From Nymphaea colorata (taxonomy: Eukaryota > Streptophyta > Magnoliopsida > Nymphaeales > Nymphaeaceae): a stretch of 64,000 bases of DNA. Positions within the stretch are counted from its first letter, which is position 1; every line of letters starts with the position of its first letter. The stretch lies in the NCBI RefSeq assembly GCF_008831285.2, contig NC_045149.1, forward strand, positions 3,897,500 through 3,961,499, written 5' to 3'. Below are positions 20,120 through 30,571 of the stretch, one piece after another. The notes below the pieces were generated by a model, which was not told the origin of the DNA, did not search any database, and saw only the letters and a list, made by a program, of their open reading frames with translations. Both the position numbers and the translations under genes were made by a program.

Positions 20120-23067
20120 TGTTAGGACTATTGCTCGGTGTCGACCAAACTAAGACCGAGAGTCAGTCCTAAGCCAGGATCTCTCGAGGGAAGCCAGAAA
20201 AACCAAATCATAAACAAGTTAATGCAAGTAATCTACCCGGCCGAATAGGCATCCCGATGCAAAAAACCCTTGGGACAAAGATACAAGTGTGGGTTTTCCA
20301 ACCGTGAAGTCCTACTTTCTACTATAGAGGATGGGGATTAAGGCCTTACAAGTGCGATCGATTACAAATCAACACTCACAACTCACTCAAAAACCACACA
20401 AACCATTCACATACATGCCTAGAGAGAACGGCGAAACCATGCCCTAAGTCCCTTTAGGTTGTCTTGCTGCCCTGCGGTCGTGTCCTCGGCCAAGGTGCCT
20501 TGGAGGTACCACGAGTAGAAGCTAATGGTCGTGGCCAGGCTAAAATCCAAACATGCAATAACACCCTATTCCCACGATTCTATAGGGGGTTTATAAACGT
20601 TACCGGCCGAGAGATGCTCGGCCAAAACAGCGTCATCTGAGTAAAACTCGACACCTATGTTGCCCTATGATATCTCAACTACAGAAGAAGATGGTGTAGC
20701 CCTCCTGGCCTAGTAGACAAGGTGGATCAGACGAAGGCAGCTCGACCCTCATGGCCGAGCAGGCAACGTAGACTGCTGACGGTGTGGCCCGAGGTGACGA
20801 AGGCGGTGGACGGATGCGGCTCGCCTGGACGCAACGAAGGATGCTGGCATGAGGCACAGAAAGTCTTTGACAATGACAGTGGTGATGAGCGTGGCCCTCC
20901 TAGCCACACGGGTGCGATGATGACGACGATGAGACAAGCGCGGCCCTTCTGGCCACAATCAGTGACGATGCTGCGACAAGATGACGACGGGAAGCGCCTG
21001 CGGCTATGATGGGCGAGGCTAGGTTGTGGTCGGGGATGGGCTAAGGGGGGTTAATCGAGGTCGATGAGGAGGCTCGGTCTTGGGTCTAGGTGGGTCCAGG
21101 TGGCTAGGTGAGGTCAAGGCATGAGGGTTGGCTGGGTTTGGCTGGGCCAGATCGGGTGATACGGGGTGGCCAAATTGGAAGGTTAGGGCGGGAGGGTGAG
21201 TGCGGCTAGGGTTTTGGACAAAGATAGGAAAGAGTGGTGTGGACTTGCGACACATGGAGGAGTTACAAGAGGGGAGGCCCGGTTAGGAAGGAGAAGGGAC
21301 ACTTGGCAACAGGGGAAGGATTGCCTTTACGAACGTGGAATTGTCGTTCCTATAATGTAGGCGAATTGGCGAGGTGGCTAGGGTTTCTAACAATGGAGGG
21401 GGAGAGTGGTTGCGGTTACCTTTTTGGGAGGAGGTGGCACCAGTTTCCTATTTTGTAGGAAACATGCGAGTGGGCGAGAGATACCTTTTTGGAAGGTGGA
21501 TGAAATGGCTCTCGCCTTCCCTTGATTGGTGACATGTGGTGAGATGGATGGCCGAGATTGGGGGCGAGCCGTGTGACGTGGCCCCTATTGCCGAACTTGA
21601 TGGAAATGGCTAAGGAGGGGCGCCAAGAGCCAAGGGCTATGGTTTAATACCCTAATTCGTGAACTCTGCTAACAACTAATTTACCCTCGTGAAAAGAAAC
21701 TGTATTCACAAATTAATAATCCAATTCAAGGGCAAATGGATAACTTTCACCGTAGTGGCTTGAGTTGGCTGGAAAAGTAGCAGTGGTGGCCGGACTTAAA
21801 CTGATTCCAATCGAAGGCTGGATCCTTCTCGTTCTTGCTCGGAATACGTTCAAAATTTGCCGAAAGTTGGGTCAGATTTGGGCGACGCCTTTGGAATTGA
21901 ACAACAGCTCTGGTCGAGCCTGGATTTGCCCAAACGGTGGCTGGAAGTGGACTATTTTTCGGCAGTAATGAGAGGCCGAAACTGCAAGGGATTGAGCCAC
22001 AATCTTGGCTCTTTCTCTCAAGGAACTAATCTCCAATCTTGTGGACGAGCAAGGGATCTCGGGTAGAGGAGCTAGGCCATTGATGGGGGTGGAGATAGCC
22101 GGGATTTGTGGCCGTGGGAAGAGATCCAACTCTTGGGATTTCACCGAGGGCAGGACCTATACTTTGTAGCCTAGATCTGTGCCTATTCCCTCTGATAGTA
22201 AGCAATCTAACAACCAATACCGAATCAAGATTCCAAACTTGCTTGGGAATAGACTATTGGGGTCGATTTGCTGCGTTTGAAGTAAAAAATCCGAACCACA
22301 GACGTCCCAAGTGTTGCAGCCTTCCCGGGTGAATGATTGGCCTCTAAACTCCCTCGAGTTGTAGGAAGAATGCACCGGAACCTTCCTTTGCATGCGAGAT
22401 TGGAGAAATCATGGATGGAACCATCGATGAGTTGCCTTTGACAGCCACTCCTCGCCGCCTCCAAGCGTTGATCCATCGGCCGAGTTGGAGAAAGGCAAAG
22501 AGAAGAGAAATCAGGGTAGGTGAGGAGGAAGCAATCAGTTTCTAGAGCAAAACCAGCTGTTGCCGGTCGTGGGGTTGGAGAAGAAGTTCCGGTCGCCGCC
22601 GGTAGGGTTGGGGAAGACAAAGAAGAAGATGAGGTGCGAGGAGGAGAAGAGAGGAGAGATAGTACTTGTGAGAAAATGATTCAATCCTTCATTAAGCATC
22701 ATCAAACCTAATTACAAAAAGTTTATATAGTCTTAACAATTCTCGATTCATAAAGTGTCCCAAACCGAGACGCTTACACCTAAACAAAAGCAATTGCCGA
22801 AACAAGGCGAGACGAGACGTCTCAGAAGTCCAAGCATTACTCGAGCCTTGTGGGCTCAATGGGAACTTGTCTTGGTGCTGCCCAGACTCGGTCTTCATAG
22901 TGTTTTTGCATGCGCCTCCCACTATAGCATCTTCTAGTCCTTGGTTAACCTCTTTAGGCACTGAAATACATGCACCCACGCATGACGCTAGCCTGGCCCA
23001 AGCTCCTCGGCTACTCTTGGCACCATCTGCCACTACACTCAACTAATCTAGGGGTAGGTCTGTAACA
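20120..23067 (-). mobile_element. Element E: 5' LTR (minus orientation)
   Basis: On the plus strand it starts TGTTAGGACTATTG, next to the PBS, and ends CTGTAACA; length 2948 bp. The TATA box on the minus strand is TATATAAA (22722-22729). A donor-like CCGG|TAAC block is at about 20598-20608. About 205 bp present in the other LTR are missing near 22910. The U3 hairpins near 22835-22890 are eroded. Confidence 0.85.
22722..22729 (-). promoter_or_regulatory. Element E 5' LTR TATA box
   Basis: TATATAAA on the minus strand, about 340 nt inside the LTR start (23067). The corresponding site in the 3' LTR has an internal substitution. Confidence 0.55.
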
Positions 23068-23072
23068 GGAAG
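23068..23072. repeat. Element E target-site duplication, right copy
   Basis: GGAAG follows the LTR end and matches AGAAG at 12341-12345 at four of five bases. Confidence 0.5.
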
Positions 23073-23106
23073 CAATTTAAATGTCGTGCTTTAGAAGGAA
23101 CTGGTA

Positions 23107-24347
23107 TTGTGATAGGATGAAAGTTGTGACAACAGAGAATTCGAAAGTGCTAGCCGATCCATCACCCAGGTCTTGGATGAGGTTGCCAATCTCAAGGGTT
23201 TAAAATGTTAATACAAGAGAAAGGTTCCCCGCCAGACAGTCACCCCAGCTTCAAGTAGGTCATGGGAGTACAAGTAGGGTTTCCCAATCCCGGTTTCTCC
23301 TATCACAATTTGACTAAGTGGGTGAGAGGGTTTATTACAACCGCAGCGTACAAAAATTTCTCTCCTCATTCAAGCATTCAACACATTCCAAACCATCCTG
23401 CCACACAATCCCTAGGCGATCAAACCACACCCTTACCCGTAGGTAGGCTCACAGTCCGGGAGACGTGTCCTCAGCCCACAGCCTTAGAGGGGCCCTAGCC
23501 GATTGTAATGTCTGAAGACGGCTGAATGCAAATACACCCTTTCCCATGGATCTATCTGGTGATGTAAACCTCACCTCCTGAGGCCTCGCTTGGGGACACC
23601 TCTTGCTCTACTAAGGGTAAAATCTAGCAACTAGTTAAGCTAGTTAAATCTTTCACTTTTGTCATGACTGACTGAGTATTTCTGTGTAGTGCTTCAATGA
23701 AGCCATGCCCTAAAGAGCAAAACCTCTTCACGCATGGAGGAAAGAAAACTCGATTTGATTATGCATAGAATGAAATAAATGTGTCGGTTTCTAGCTTAAA
23801 TATGAGAGATAGAACCAATACAGTCAAAGTCTTGAGATGAGATGCAAAGCAAATCAAAACAAGAACAAAAACTAGTACAAAGTCTTTAAAGAAAAGTCAA
23901 ACAAAAACAAAGTGTCAAAGTCTAGTTTGGGTCGAAGCCCCACTCGCCCAAGTTTGGCATGAGCTCCTTAATCTGGTCCATGAAGTGGGCTTGAGCCCAT
24001 CTCGCCTAGGTTGCCCTAGCTGCTCGAAGTGAACTCCTCTCCATGCCGAGCCCACCATCTTCTTCATCTAGACAAGCTTTGCCTAGGTCTTCCTCCCGTC
24101 TCTCGCTCTTAACCTCCCTGAGGTTTCCAAAGGGTCTTGCACTTCACTCCATCATATCCTGCTCTCGAGTGATAGCCTCATTAAGAAAATCCATGTCTCT
24201 GCTCTCTGTTGTCTTAGGCGATCCTGTAAAGTCAACCTCCCTAAGCTCCTCATCACCTTCCTTAGCCGCTGCGGTAGTCACATCCTTAGCCTCCCTATGA
24301 ATTTCCTTGCATCCCGTAGGCACGTCCTCGCAAGAAAAGATAGCTTA
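23107..24347 (-). mobile_element. Element G: short relic LTR, minus orientation
   Basis: The order of blocks is that of the chromovirus LTRs: a U5-like segment (CCCGCCAGACAGTCACCCC, 23229-23247), the CCCATGGATCTATCTGG block, a TATA-like CATATTTAAG on the minus strand near 23795-23806, then hairpin-rich U3. Total length is only about 1.2 kb against 2.5-3.8 kb in the others. Both limits are estimates; no PBS or PPT is seen, so it may be a solo LTR or a truncated copy. Confidence 0.4.
24144..24344 (-). other. LTR-encoded tail frame of element G
   Basis: A 66-codon acidic open frame runs from the expected U3 border and ends at TGA 24144-24146. It has no ATG at its start, as expected for a continuation of a pol frame. 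Its position matches the U3 tail frames of B, C, E and F; its sequence does not obviously align with them. Confidence 0.3.
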
Positions 24348-24986
24348 ACTTAGATTTAAGGTGCCTACAATAGAGGTCCCAGTGCAGGATGACCAGGCTC
24401 TAAGTGGGCTCGTATCATATTGCTAGATGGCTGTCGGCAGTGGTGCCAGGTAGTGCCTAGCAGTTGCAGGCCAGGGGAAACGTGGCAAGCAACGGTTCTG
24501 TAGCACAGATGGCTCGCAGGTGGCAAGGCCCGTGGCCAACCTCTGGCATGCACGACAATGGTTGTGGGACAGGTGGCCGATAGGTGGTTGATGCCCATCG
24601 CCACATTTGAACTTCGACGGGATGGCCTTGGCACCCTAGTTTGAATTTAAACTTCGACGGGATGGCCTTTGCACCCTAGTTTGAATTTAAACTTCGACAG
24701 GATGGCCTTGGCACTTTGGTTTTGAATTTGAATGTCAGCGGGTTAGTGTTGCCGCCTAGCATTTGAAATTTGAATGCTCTAGTCGAGTTTTTAAACCGAG
24801 TTGAGCATTGTACAACATGATGGTTTTTGTTTGCTTTTAGTCTTTGTAAAGTCCTTGAGTTGAGGTGAAGCTTGGTTGTCCCCTTGTTCCTTAACTTGCT
24901 ATATGGGTGGCGATAGGTTGGTAAGTCTAAGAGTGCAGACTTACACCATGCACGAGAAAAACAAAAGAAAATTCATCCCTGTAACA
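24348..24986 (+). mobile_element. Element D: 5' LTR, 3' part
   Basis: The end CCTGTAACA at 24986 is fixed by the primer-binding site that follows. The start is unresolved because the 3' LTR copy is cut after 326 bp and shows no clear match here; 24348 is only the border of the preceding relic. It includes a 40-bp tandem repeat. Confidence 0.5.
24610..24730 (+). repeat. 40-bp tandem repeat, 3 copies
   Basis: Units start at 24610, 24650 and 24690 with AACTTCGACGGGATGGCCTT or one-base variants, and end in TTTGAATTT. The period is exactly 40 for the first two units. Confidence 0.85.
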
Positions 24987-24987
24987 G

Positions 24988-25000
24988 TTGGTATCAGAGG
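24988..25000 (+). promoter_or_regulatory. Element D primer-binding site (tRNA-Met)
   Basis: TTGGTATCAGAGG follows the LTR end with a one-base gap and contains the core TGGTATCAGAG. Confidence 0.8.
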
Positions 25001-25012
25001 CAAAACGTAACC

Positions 25013-28000
25013 ATGACTACTAGTGTTGAGACCCGCGAGACGAGAATCTCTCGCCTTGAGAAATCCATTGGTTCATTGACGACTCAAGTTTCTACTGCAT
25101 CGTCAGACCACCATCGGATTGTGGAGCGGCTGACTCTAATGGAGAATCAGATGAAAGAACTCACCACTCGTTCAGATGGGTTGTTTGATGACTTCCGCAA
25201 CGAGCTTTGGGAAACCAGACTGGTGTGGCAGTAGGAACTTGCTGATGTGCATCGTGCTCTAGGAGCGGTTGCAGGGAAAACTCAAAAAATCAAGGTCCCA
25301 GAGCCGAAAGCATTCCATGGCGCTCGGTGTTCAAAGGACTTGGAGAACTATCCTTGGGATATAGAGCTATACTTCAAGGTTGTCCATACCAAAAGAGGAG
25401 GACAAAGTCATTGTTGCGGTGATGTATCTACAAAGTGATGCCAGGTTGTGGTGGCAAACCAAGTTCGATGAAGATAGTCACGCTGGTAAGGCACCTATCT
25501 CTACTTGGGCGGAGATGAAACATAAAATTACTCATCAGTTCCTGCCATCAAGCGTTGCCTGGATTGTGCGGGAGGGTCTGCGACATCTAAAGCAGATAAG
25601 CTCCATTTAGGACTATGTCATGGCATTCTTGTTGATGCTTGACACAAAGACCATGGCAGAGGAAGACAAGTTCTTTTATTTTACGAGCGGTTTTCAATTG
25701 TGGGCTCAGACAGAAAACTGTCGGCAAGAAGTGAAGGACTTGCCTTCTGCTTTGGCAATGGCCAACCGTCTCTTAGATTTTCATGCTCAGCCTGATGGCA
25801 AAAATGCTAAGAATCAGCCACAGAGCAGCACAAGTCGCTGAAATCGAAAGATGGTGGTAAGAAGAAGGACGGCCAAAGAGATCTACCCTCCAAGTCTTCA
25901 AATTACTCAGGCTGCTTCATTTGCAAAGGTCCTCATCGTGCACGGGATTTCCCTCAAAGGAAGGAGATAAATGCTATCGTTCAGGAGCCGAATGATGAGT
26001 CAAAGGTGCTCACTGTCGTGGCCCCGGTGTGCATAAACCCCCTTCAATGGGTGAAAACTCTGCGATAGCCTCCTAAGGACACTACCTTTAGTCCTAGGTT
26101 GTTGTATGTTGAGGTCTGGTTGAACGAAGTTCCCACTCATGCATTGGTGGATACAAGGGCAACCCACAATTTTGTGGCTAACTATTTGGTGGAGCACTTT
26201 GGCCTTATGGTAAAGCTGAATGCAAGCCACGTGAAGGCCATCAATGTTGTCCATTTGGCGATGGATGGTGAAGCGGAAGCCGTCAGGATGGAAGTTGGGC
26301 CATGGTTGGGTAAGTGCAATTTCACAGTCTGCACACTTGATGACTTCGACGTAATGTTAGGTGTGGAATTCCTCATCCAAGCCAAGACAATAGTCTGGCC
26401 GCATCTGAAGTCCTTGATGATTTCGGATGAGAAGATGTCTTGCTTGGTTTTATTGGTAACAGGTAGAGCTGTTGCAAAAGTCATCTCATCCTTGCAGCTC
26501 AAGGACGGATTGAGGTGAGGAGAGCCGACGTTTCTGGCTACGTTGAAAGAAGTTGGCCCAATTCAGAACAAAGTAATGTCCCCCCTATTGTGCAGGGTAT
26601 GCTTGGCAGATTCTCTGATGTTATGCTCAAAGAGATGCCGAAGGAGTTGCCACCGAGACGCGATGTGGACCATGAAATTGAATTGGTGCCAGGCATTCAG
26701 CCTCCTGCACAAACCCCCATATTGGATGTCCCCACCGGAGTTAGCCAACCTACGTCGGCAACTCGATGAACTGCTAGAAGTCAGTTACATCCAGCCGTCC
26801 AAGGCTCCTTATGGAGTGCCGGTCTTGTTTCAACTCAAGAAGGATGGGTTGCTGCAGATGTGCATGGACAACATTGCTTTGAACAAGCTCACGGTGAAGA
26901 ACAAGTGCCCTTTGCCTCAGGTTGAAGACTTATTCGATCGGCTAGGTAATGCTCATATTTTCAGTAAGTTGGATTTACGGTCTGGGTATTATCAGGTTAG
27001 GATAGCCAAGGGGGATGAGTCGAAAACGGCCTGTATTACCTGTTATGGTTATTTGAGTACCTTGTAATGACCTTTGGGCTCTGTAATGCACCGACCACAT
27101 TTGTTAATTTAATTAATAATGTATTTCGGCCTTACATCGATGACTTTGTGATGGTTTATTTGGATGACATTGACTTCTATAGTCTAGCCATTGACTCTCA
27201 TGTCAAGCACTTAGAGTTAGTGTCCTCTAAGTTCCGTGAAAACAAGTTGTACTTGAAGCCAAAAAAGTGTCTATTTGCTCAGTCAAGGGTCCTCTTCCTA
27301 TACCACTTCATCAGCCATGGAAAGGTGGAAATGGATCTGCAGAAGGTTCAGTCCATTTTAGACTGGCTAGCCCCCTACCAACGTGCCAGAACTTTGGTCT
27401 TTCTTGGGCCTTGCCAACTATTATCACCGCTTCGTTGAGTGGTACTCAAAAGCTGCGGCGCCCTCTGAAGAAGAATCGAAAGTGGGACTGGTCATCAAGA
27501 TGTGCCGATGTCTTTCGGCTACTCGAGCCAAAATTGAGTAGCGAGCTAGTTTTGCACTTGCCTGATTTCAGTTAGCCATTTGAGGTAGAGACTGATGCTT
27601 CAGACTGAACATTGGGCAGTGTCTTGATTCAGGATGGACACCTGGTGGCCTATGAAAGTCGGAAATTGTAGGATGCAGAACGGCGATATTCAACCCCTGA
27701 GAAGGAAATGATAGCAGTTGTCCATTGCCTAAGGCTTTGCAGGCACTATCTGCTCGGGTGGCATTTCATGGTAGTGACAAACAATGTGGCAAACAACTAC
27801 TTTTTGTCACAGAAGCGGTTGAGTGCCAAGCAGGCACGTTAGTAGAATTTTCTGGCGGAATTTGACATGGACATTGTGCATCAGTCGGGGAAAGCCAATC
27901 AGGCTACCGACACACTAAGCTAGGGAGTGCAAGCAGAGGTGTGTACTGCGGCGGCAATGACTCAAGTATCAGGTGATTTGATGTAGAGGATCCAGCAAGC

Positions 28001-29464
28001 TATGGTCACTGATTCTTCAATGGCCCGCCTCATTGACTTGGTGAAGGAAGGCACCTGCCGATGGTTTTGGCTGCAAGAAGAGATCTTGTTTGCCAAGGAG
28101 AATCAGATATATGTCCCCTTATCTAGTGGAATCCGAAAGGAGCTCTTGAGGGAGATGCATGATAGCCCGTGGGTTTGCCATTCTGGCCAAGACCACACAT
28201 TGGCCTTGCTTGCTTGGCGTTTCTGCTGGCCAAAGATGGAAGCAGATGTTGAACAGTACGTTTGGACTTGCCTAGTCTACCAGCAAGATAAGACAGAACA
28301 GCAGTTGTCGGTCGGACTGCTGTAGCCAATTCCTATTACGGACCGACCGTGGCAAAGTGTTTCTTTGGATTATATCTCGGGATTGTCGGTAGTAGACGGA
28401 ATGAGATCGATCTTGGTGATAGTTGATCAATTTTTGAAATATGCTACCTTCATCGCTGCCCCAAAAGTTTGTTCGGCCGACCAAGTAGCCAAGCTGTTCT
28501 TCAGCAATGTGGTGAAGTACTGAGGAGTCCTTGTCGACATAGTGGGTGATCGTGATGTCTAGTTCACTAGCCGGTTTTGGACTTGCTTGTTTGAGCTACT
28601 GGAAACAAAATTAAACTTTTCGACCAGCAATCATCTGCAAAGCGATGGCCAAACCGAGCGAATTAACTGCATTTAGGAGGAGTATTTGCAGTACTATGTG
28701 ACTACAAACCAGAAAAATTGGGTGACCTTGCTGGACTTGGTACAGTTCTGCTACAATCTACAGAAGTCAAGTACCACAAAAAAGAGCCCCTTCGAAGTTG
28801 TGTTGGGCCAACAGCCTATCACTCCGACGGACTTAAGCATGTTAAGTTCAGGAAACTGTCCTGCAGCAGTGAAGAAGCTTCCGGACAGGCAAGAGGCTAT
28901 GGTAGAAGCTCGAGATTGCTTAGCCAAAGCCATAAAACGAATGAAGAAGGCAGCCGATAAGAGGTGATGTCCTTTGGAGTTCAAGGAAGGAGATTTAGCT
29001 TTGCTGAAGCTAACTCCTTAGATTTTGAAGAAGGTGAGCAGCAAGGTGGTGCATTGTGGCCTAGTTTCAAGGTATGATGACCCCTTCAAAATGCTAAGGA
29101 AGGTCAGGAACTTAGCCTATAGGTTGGAGCTGCCCACAAGAATCAAGTCACACCCCATGTTCCATGTGAGCTTCCTCAAACCCTTTCACAAAGATGGTGA
29201 GGACCCAGCTAGGTCTATCTCCTCTAGGGCACCACCCAGTGTGAGTGTGTAGTTTGAGAAAGAAGTTGCACAGATTTTAGACCACCGGCTTAAGGGGCAC
29301 AACAAATCCAACTACTATTGTGAGTTTCTAGTAAGGTGGAAAGGCCGACTAGAGAGTGAAGAAAGCTGGGAAAGAGATGTCAACCTTTAGCAGTTTGAAG
29401 ACCAAGTGCAGCAATACTTGGCCTCGATGGGGATGTCAAGCACAGCTGGTGGGGGAGGCTTGTA
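25013..29464 (+). pseudogene. Element D gag-pol, decayed Galadriel-like chromovirus
   Basis: The first ATG after the PBS is at 25013. Gag runs to about 25840 and has a stop at 25232-25234 and a frameshift near 25375. The CCHC knuckle near 25918-25955 reads CFICKGPHRARDF, with the last Cys replaced by Phe. Protease (26099-26518) has DTRA in place of DTGA. RT (26543-27440) keeps YLDD in VMVYLDDI but is split near 27066. RNase H, then integrase (28002-28970), follow with stops; the zinc motif ends CLVY in place of CxxC. A classical chromodomain (EVAQILDHR ... LVRWKG ... ESWERD) ends at 29464. YLDD wording and a classical chromodomain suggest the Galadriel/Monkey clade; this is from memory of the family. 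It is not functional. Confidence 0.85.
29448..29460 (+). promoter_or_regulatory. Element D polypurine tract
   Basis: GGTGGGGGAGGCT directly precedes TGTAAGACCC, the start of the 3' LTR. The pol stop codon TAA (29462-29464) lies in the first bases of the LTR. Confidence 0.7.
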
Positions 29465-29786
29465 AGACCCTCATCCTAGCCGAAGGCTAGGGACGACATG
29501 GCTTGGCTGGCTAGAGGTGGTCGACCTAGCTAGCAGAGGCTTCACAAGAAGATGCCATGGAAAAAGGCACTTACCTGGTCCCGAAGAAGCATGCAGCAAT
29601 GGCTCTGGTCAACAGAACCAGGCTAGCAGTCAACAGGAGCAAACTAGAAGTCGACACACACAGGCCAAAAGGCAACAACATCATGTAGTCCGACATTTAT
29701 GGTAGACCAGAGATTTTGGGTGCTCCCATTCTCGCGCGAGGAGATCGCCTACAACACTTATATAGGGAATTATGGAGAAGAGGCAC
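29461..29786 (+). mobile_element. Element D: 3' LTR, first 326 bp
   Basis: It begins TGTAAGACCC after the PPT and is cut by the insertion of element C at 29787. A TATA-like CTTATATAGGG lies at 29757-29767. The rest should lie beyond the other end of C but is absent there because C is truncated at 53058. Confidence 0.6.
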
Positions 29787-30056
29787 TGTTAGGCACGTCA
29801 CCGGTTGGGCTAGAAAGTCCGAACCACGTACGTCCTAGTTCCCAGATCTTCTTGAGTATCTTGTCTAAAAACCAAAAAATCCTAAGTAAAATTAAAACAA
29901 ATGAATCTACCCGGCCGGACAAACCCCGGCGCAAAACCCTTAGGACTTGGAATTACAGGTGCGGAATACCCTTTTCCCAATTCCTAGCTACGGTCTGAAC
30001 CTACTACAAAATTTCTACAGTGGGTTATAAGGTCGTACAAGCGCGAGCGATACAAG

Positions 30057-30061
30057 AAGAC
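30057..30061. repeat. Element B target-site duplication, left copy
   Basis: AAGAC precedes the LTR start and recurs at 43134-43138. The undisturbed site in the other C LTR (52256-52261) reads AAGACT once. Confidence 0.95.
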
Positions 30062-30137
30062 TGTTAGGACTCGTCCCGATTAGGCCAGAATTTCCTAACC
30101 AAGACGCTCCTACTGCCAAGACCGACTTGAGTACTAC

Positions 30138-30571
30138 CTAAAAACCAAAATTCCTAAGTAAAACTTAATACAAATAATCTACCCGGCCGGACAAACCCCG
30201 GCGCAAAAATCCCTAGGACAGAGTTACACAGGGTTAAGTTTCCCAACCTAACTACGGAATAACCTACTACAAGCAACTACAGGGGTTACAGGCTAGTACA
30301 AACGCGAGCGATACAAAGATTACTCTCAACTCACTCACAAACACACCAAACCATGCAAACCACTCTAACGGACAAACCACACCCAACGAAAGCAAATGGT
30401 TAGGTCTGCTCCTTGCGACCGTGTCTCGGGCAATAAGGCCCTCGAGGTGCCACAGTGAGGAGCTTGGCCGAAGCCTGGGCTAAAACAGCAAATTAAACAA
30501 ACTAGATGGAATCCTAATGCAAAAACGGAATTAACACCCTCCCCGAATCTACAAAGGCTGGAGAGCGTTAC
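30138..30571 (-). other. Candidate U5 intron of element B
   Basis: On the minus strand a donor-like CCG|GTAACG is at 30571 and an acceptor-like TTTTGGTTTTTAG ends at 30138, giving 434 nt. C has the same arrangement (52068-52505, 438 nt) with a better donor GTAAGT. The 5' LTR of B has a C-to-T change just outside the donor (39822). Unproven. Confidence 0.35.

Noticed and set aside
23090-23120. Primer-binding site at GGAACTGGTATTG
   Set aside because: It matches the PBS core only partly and is in the wrong orientation for the minus-strand relic that follows.
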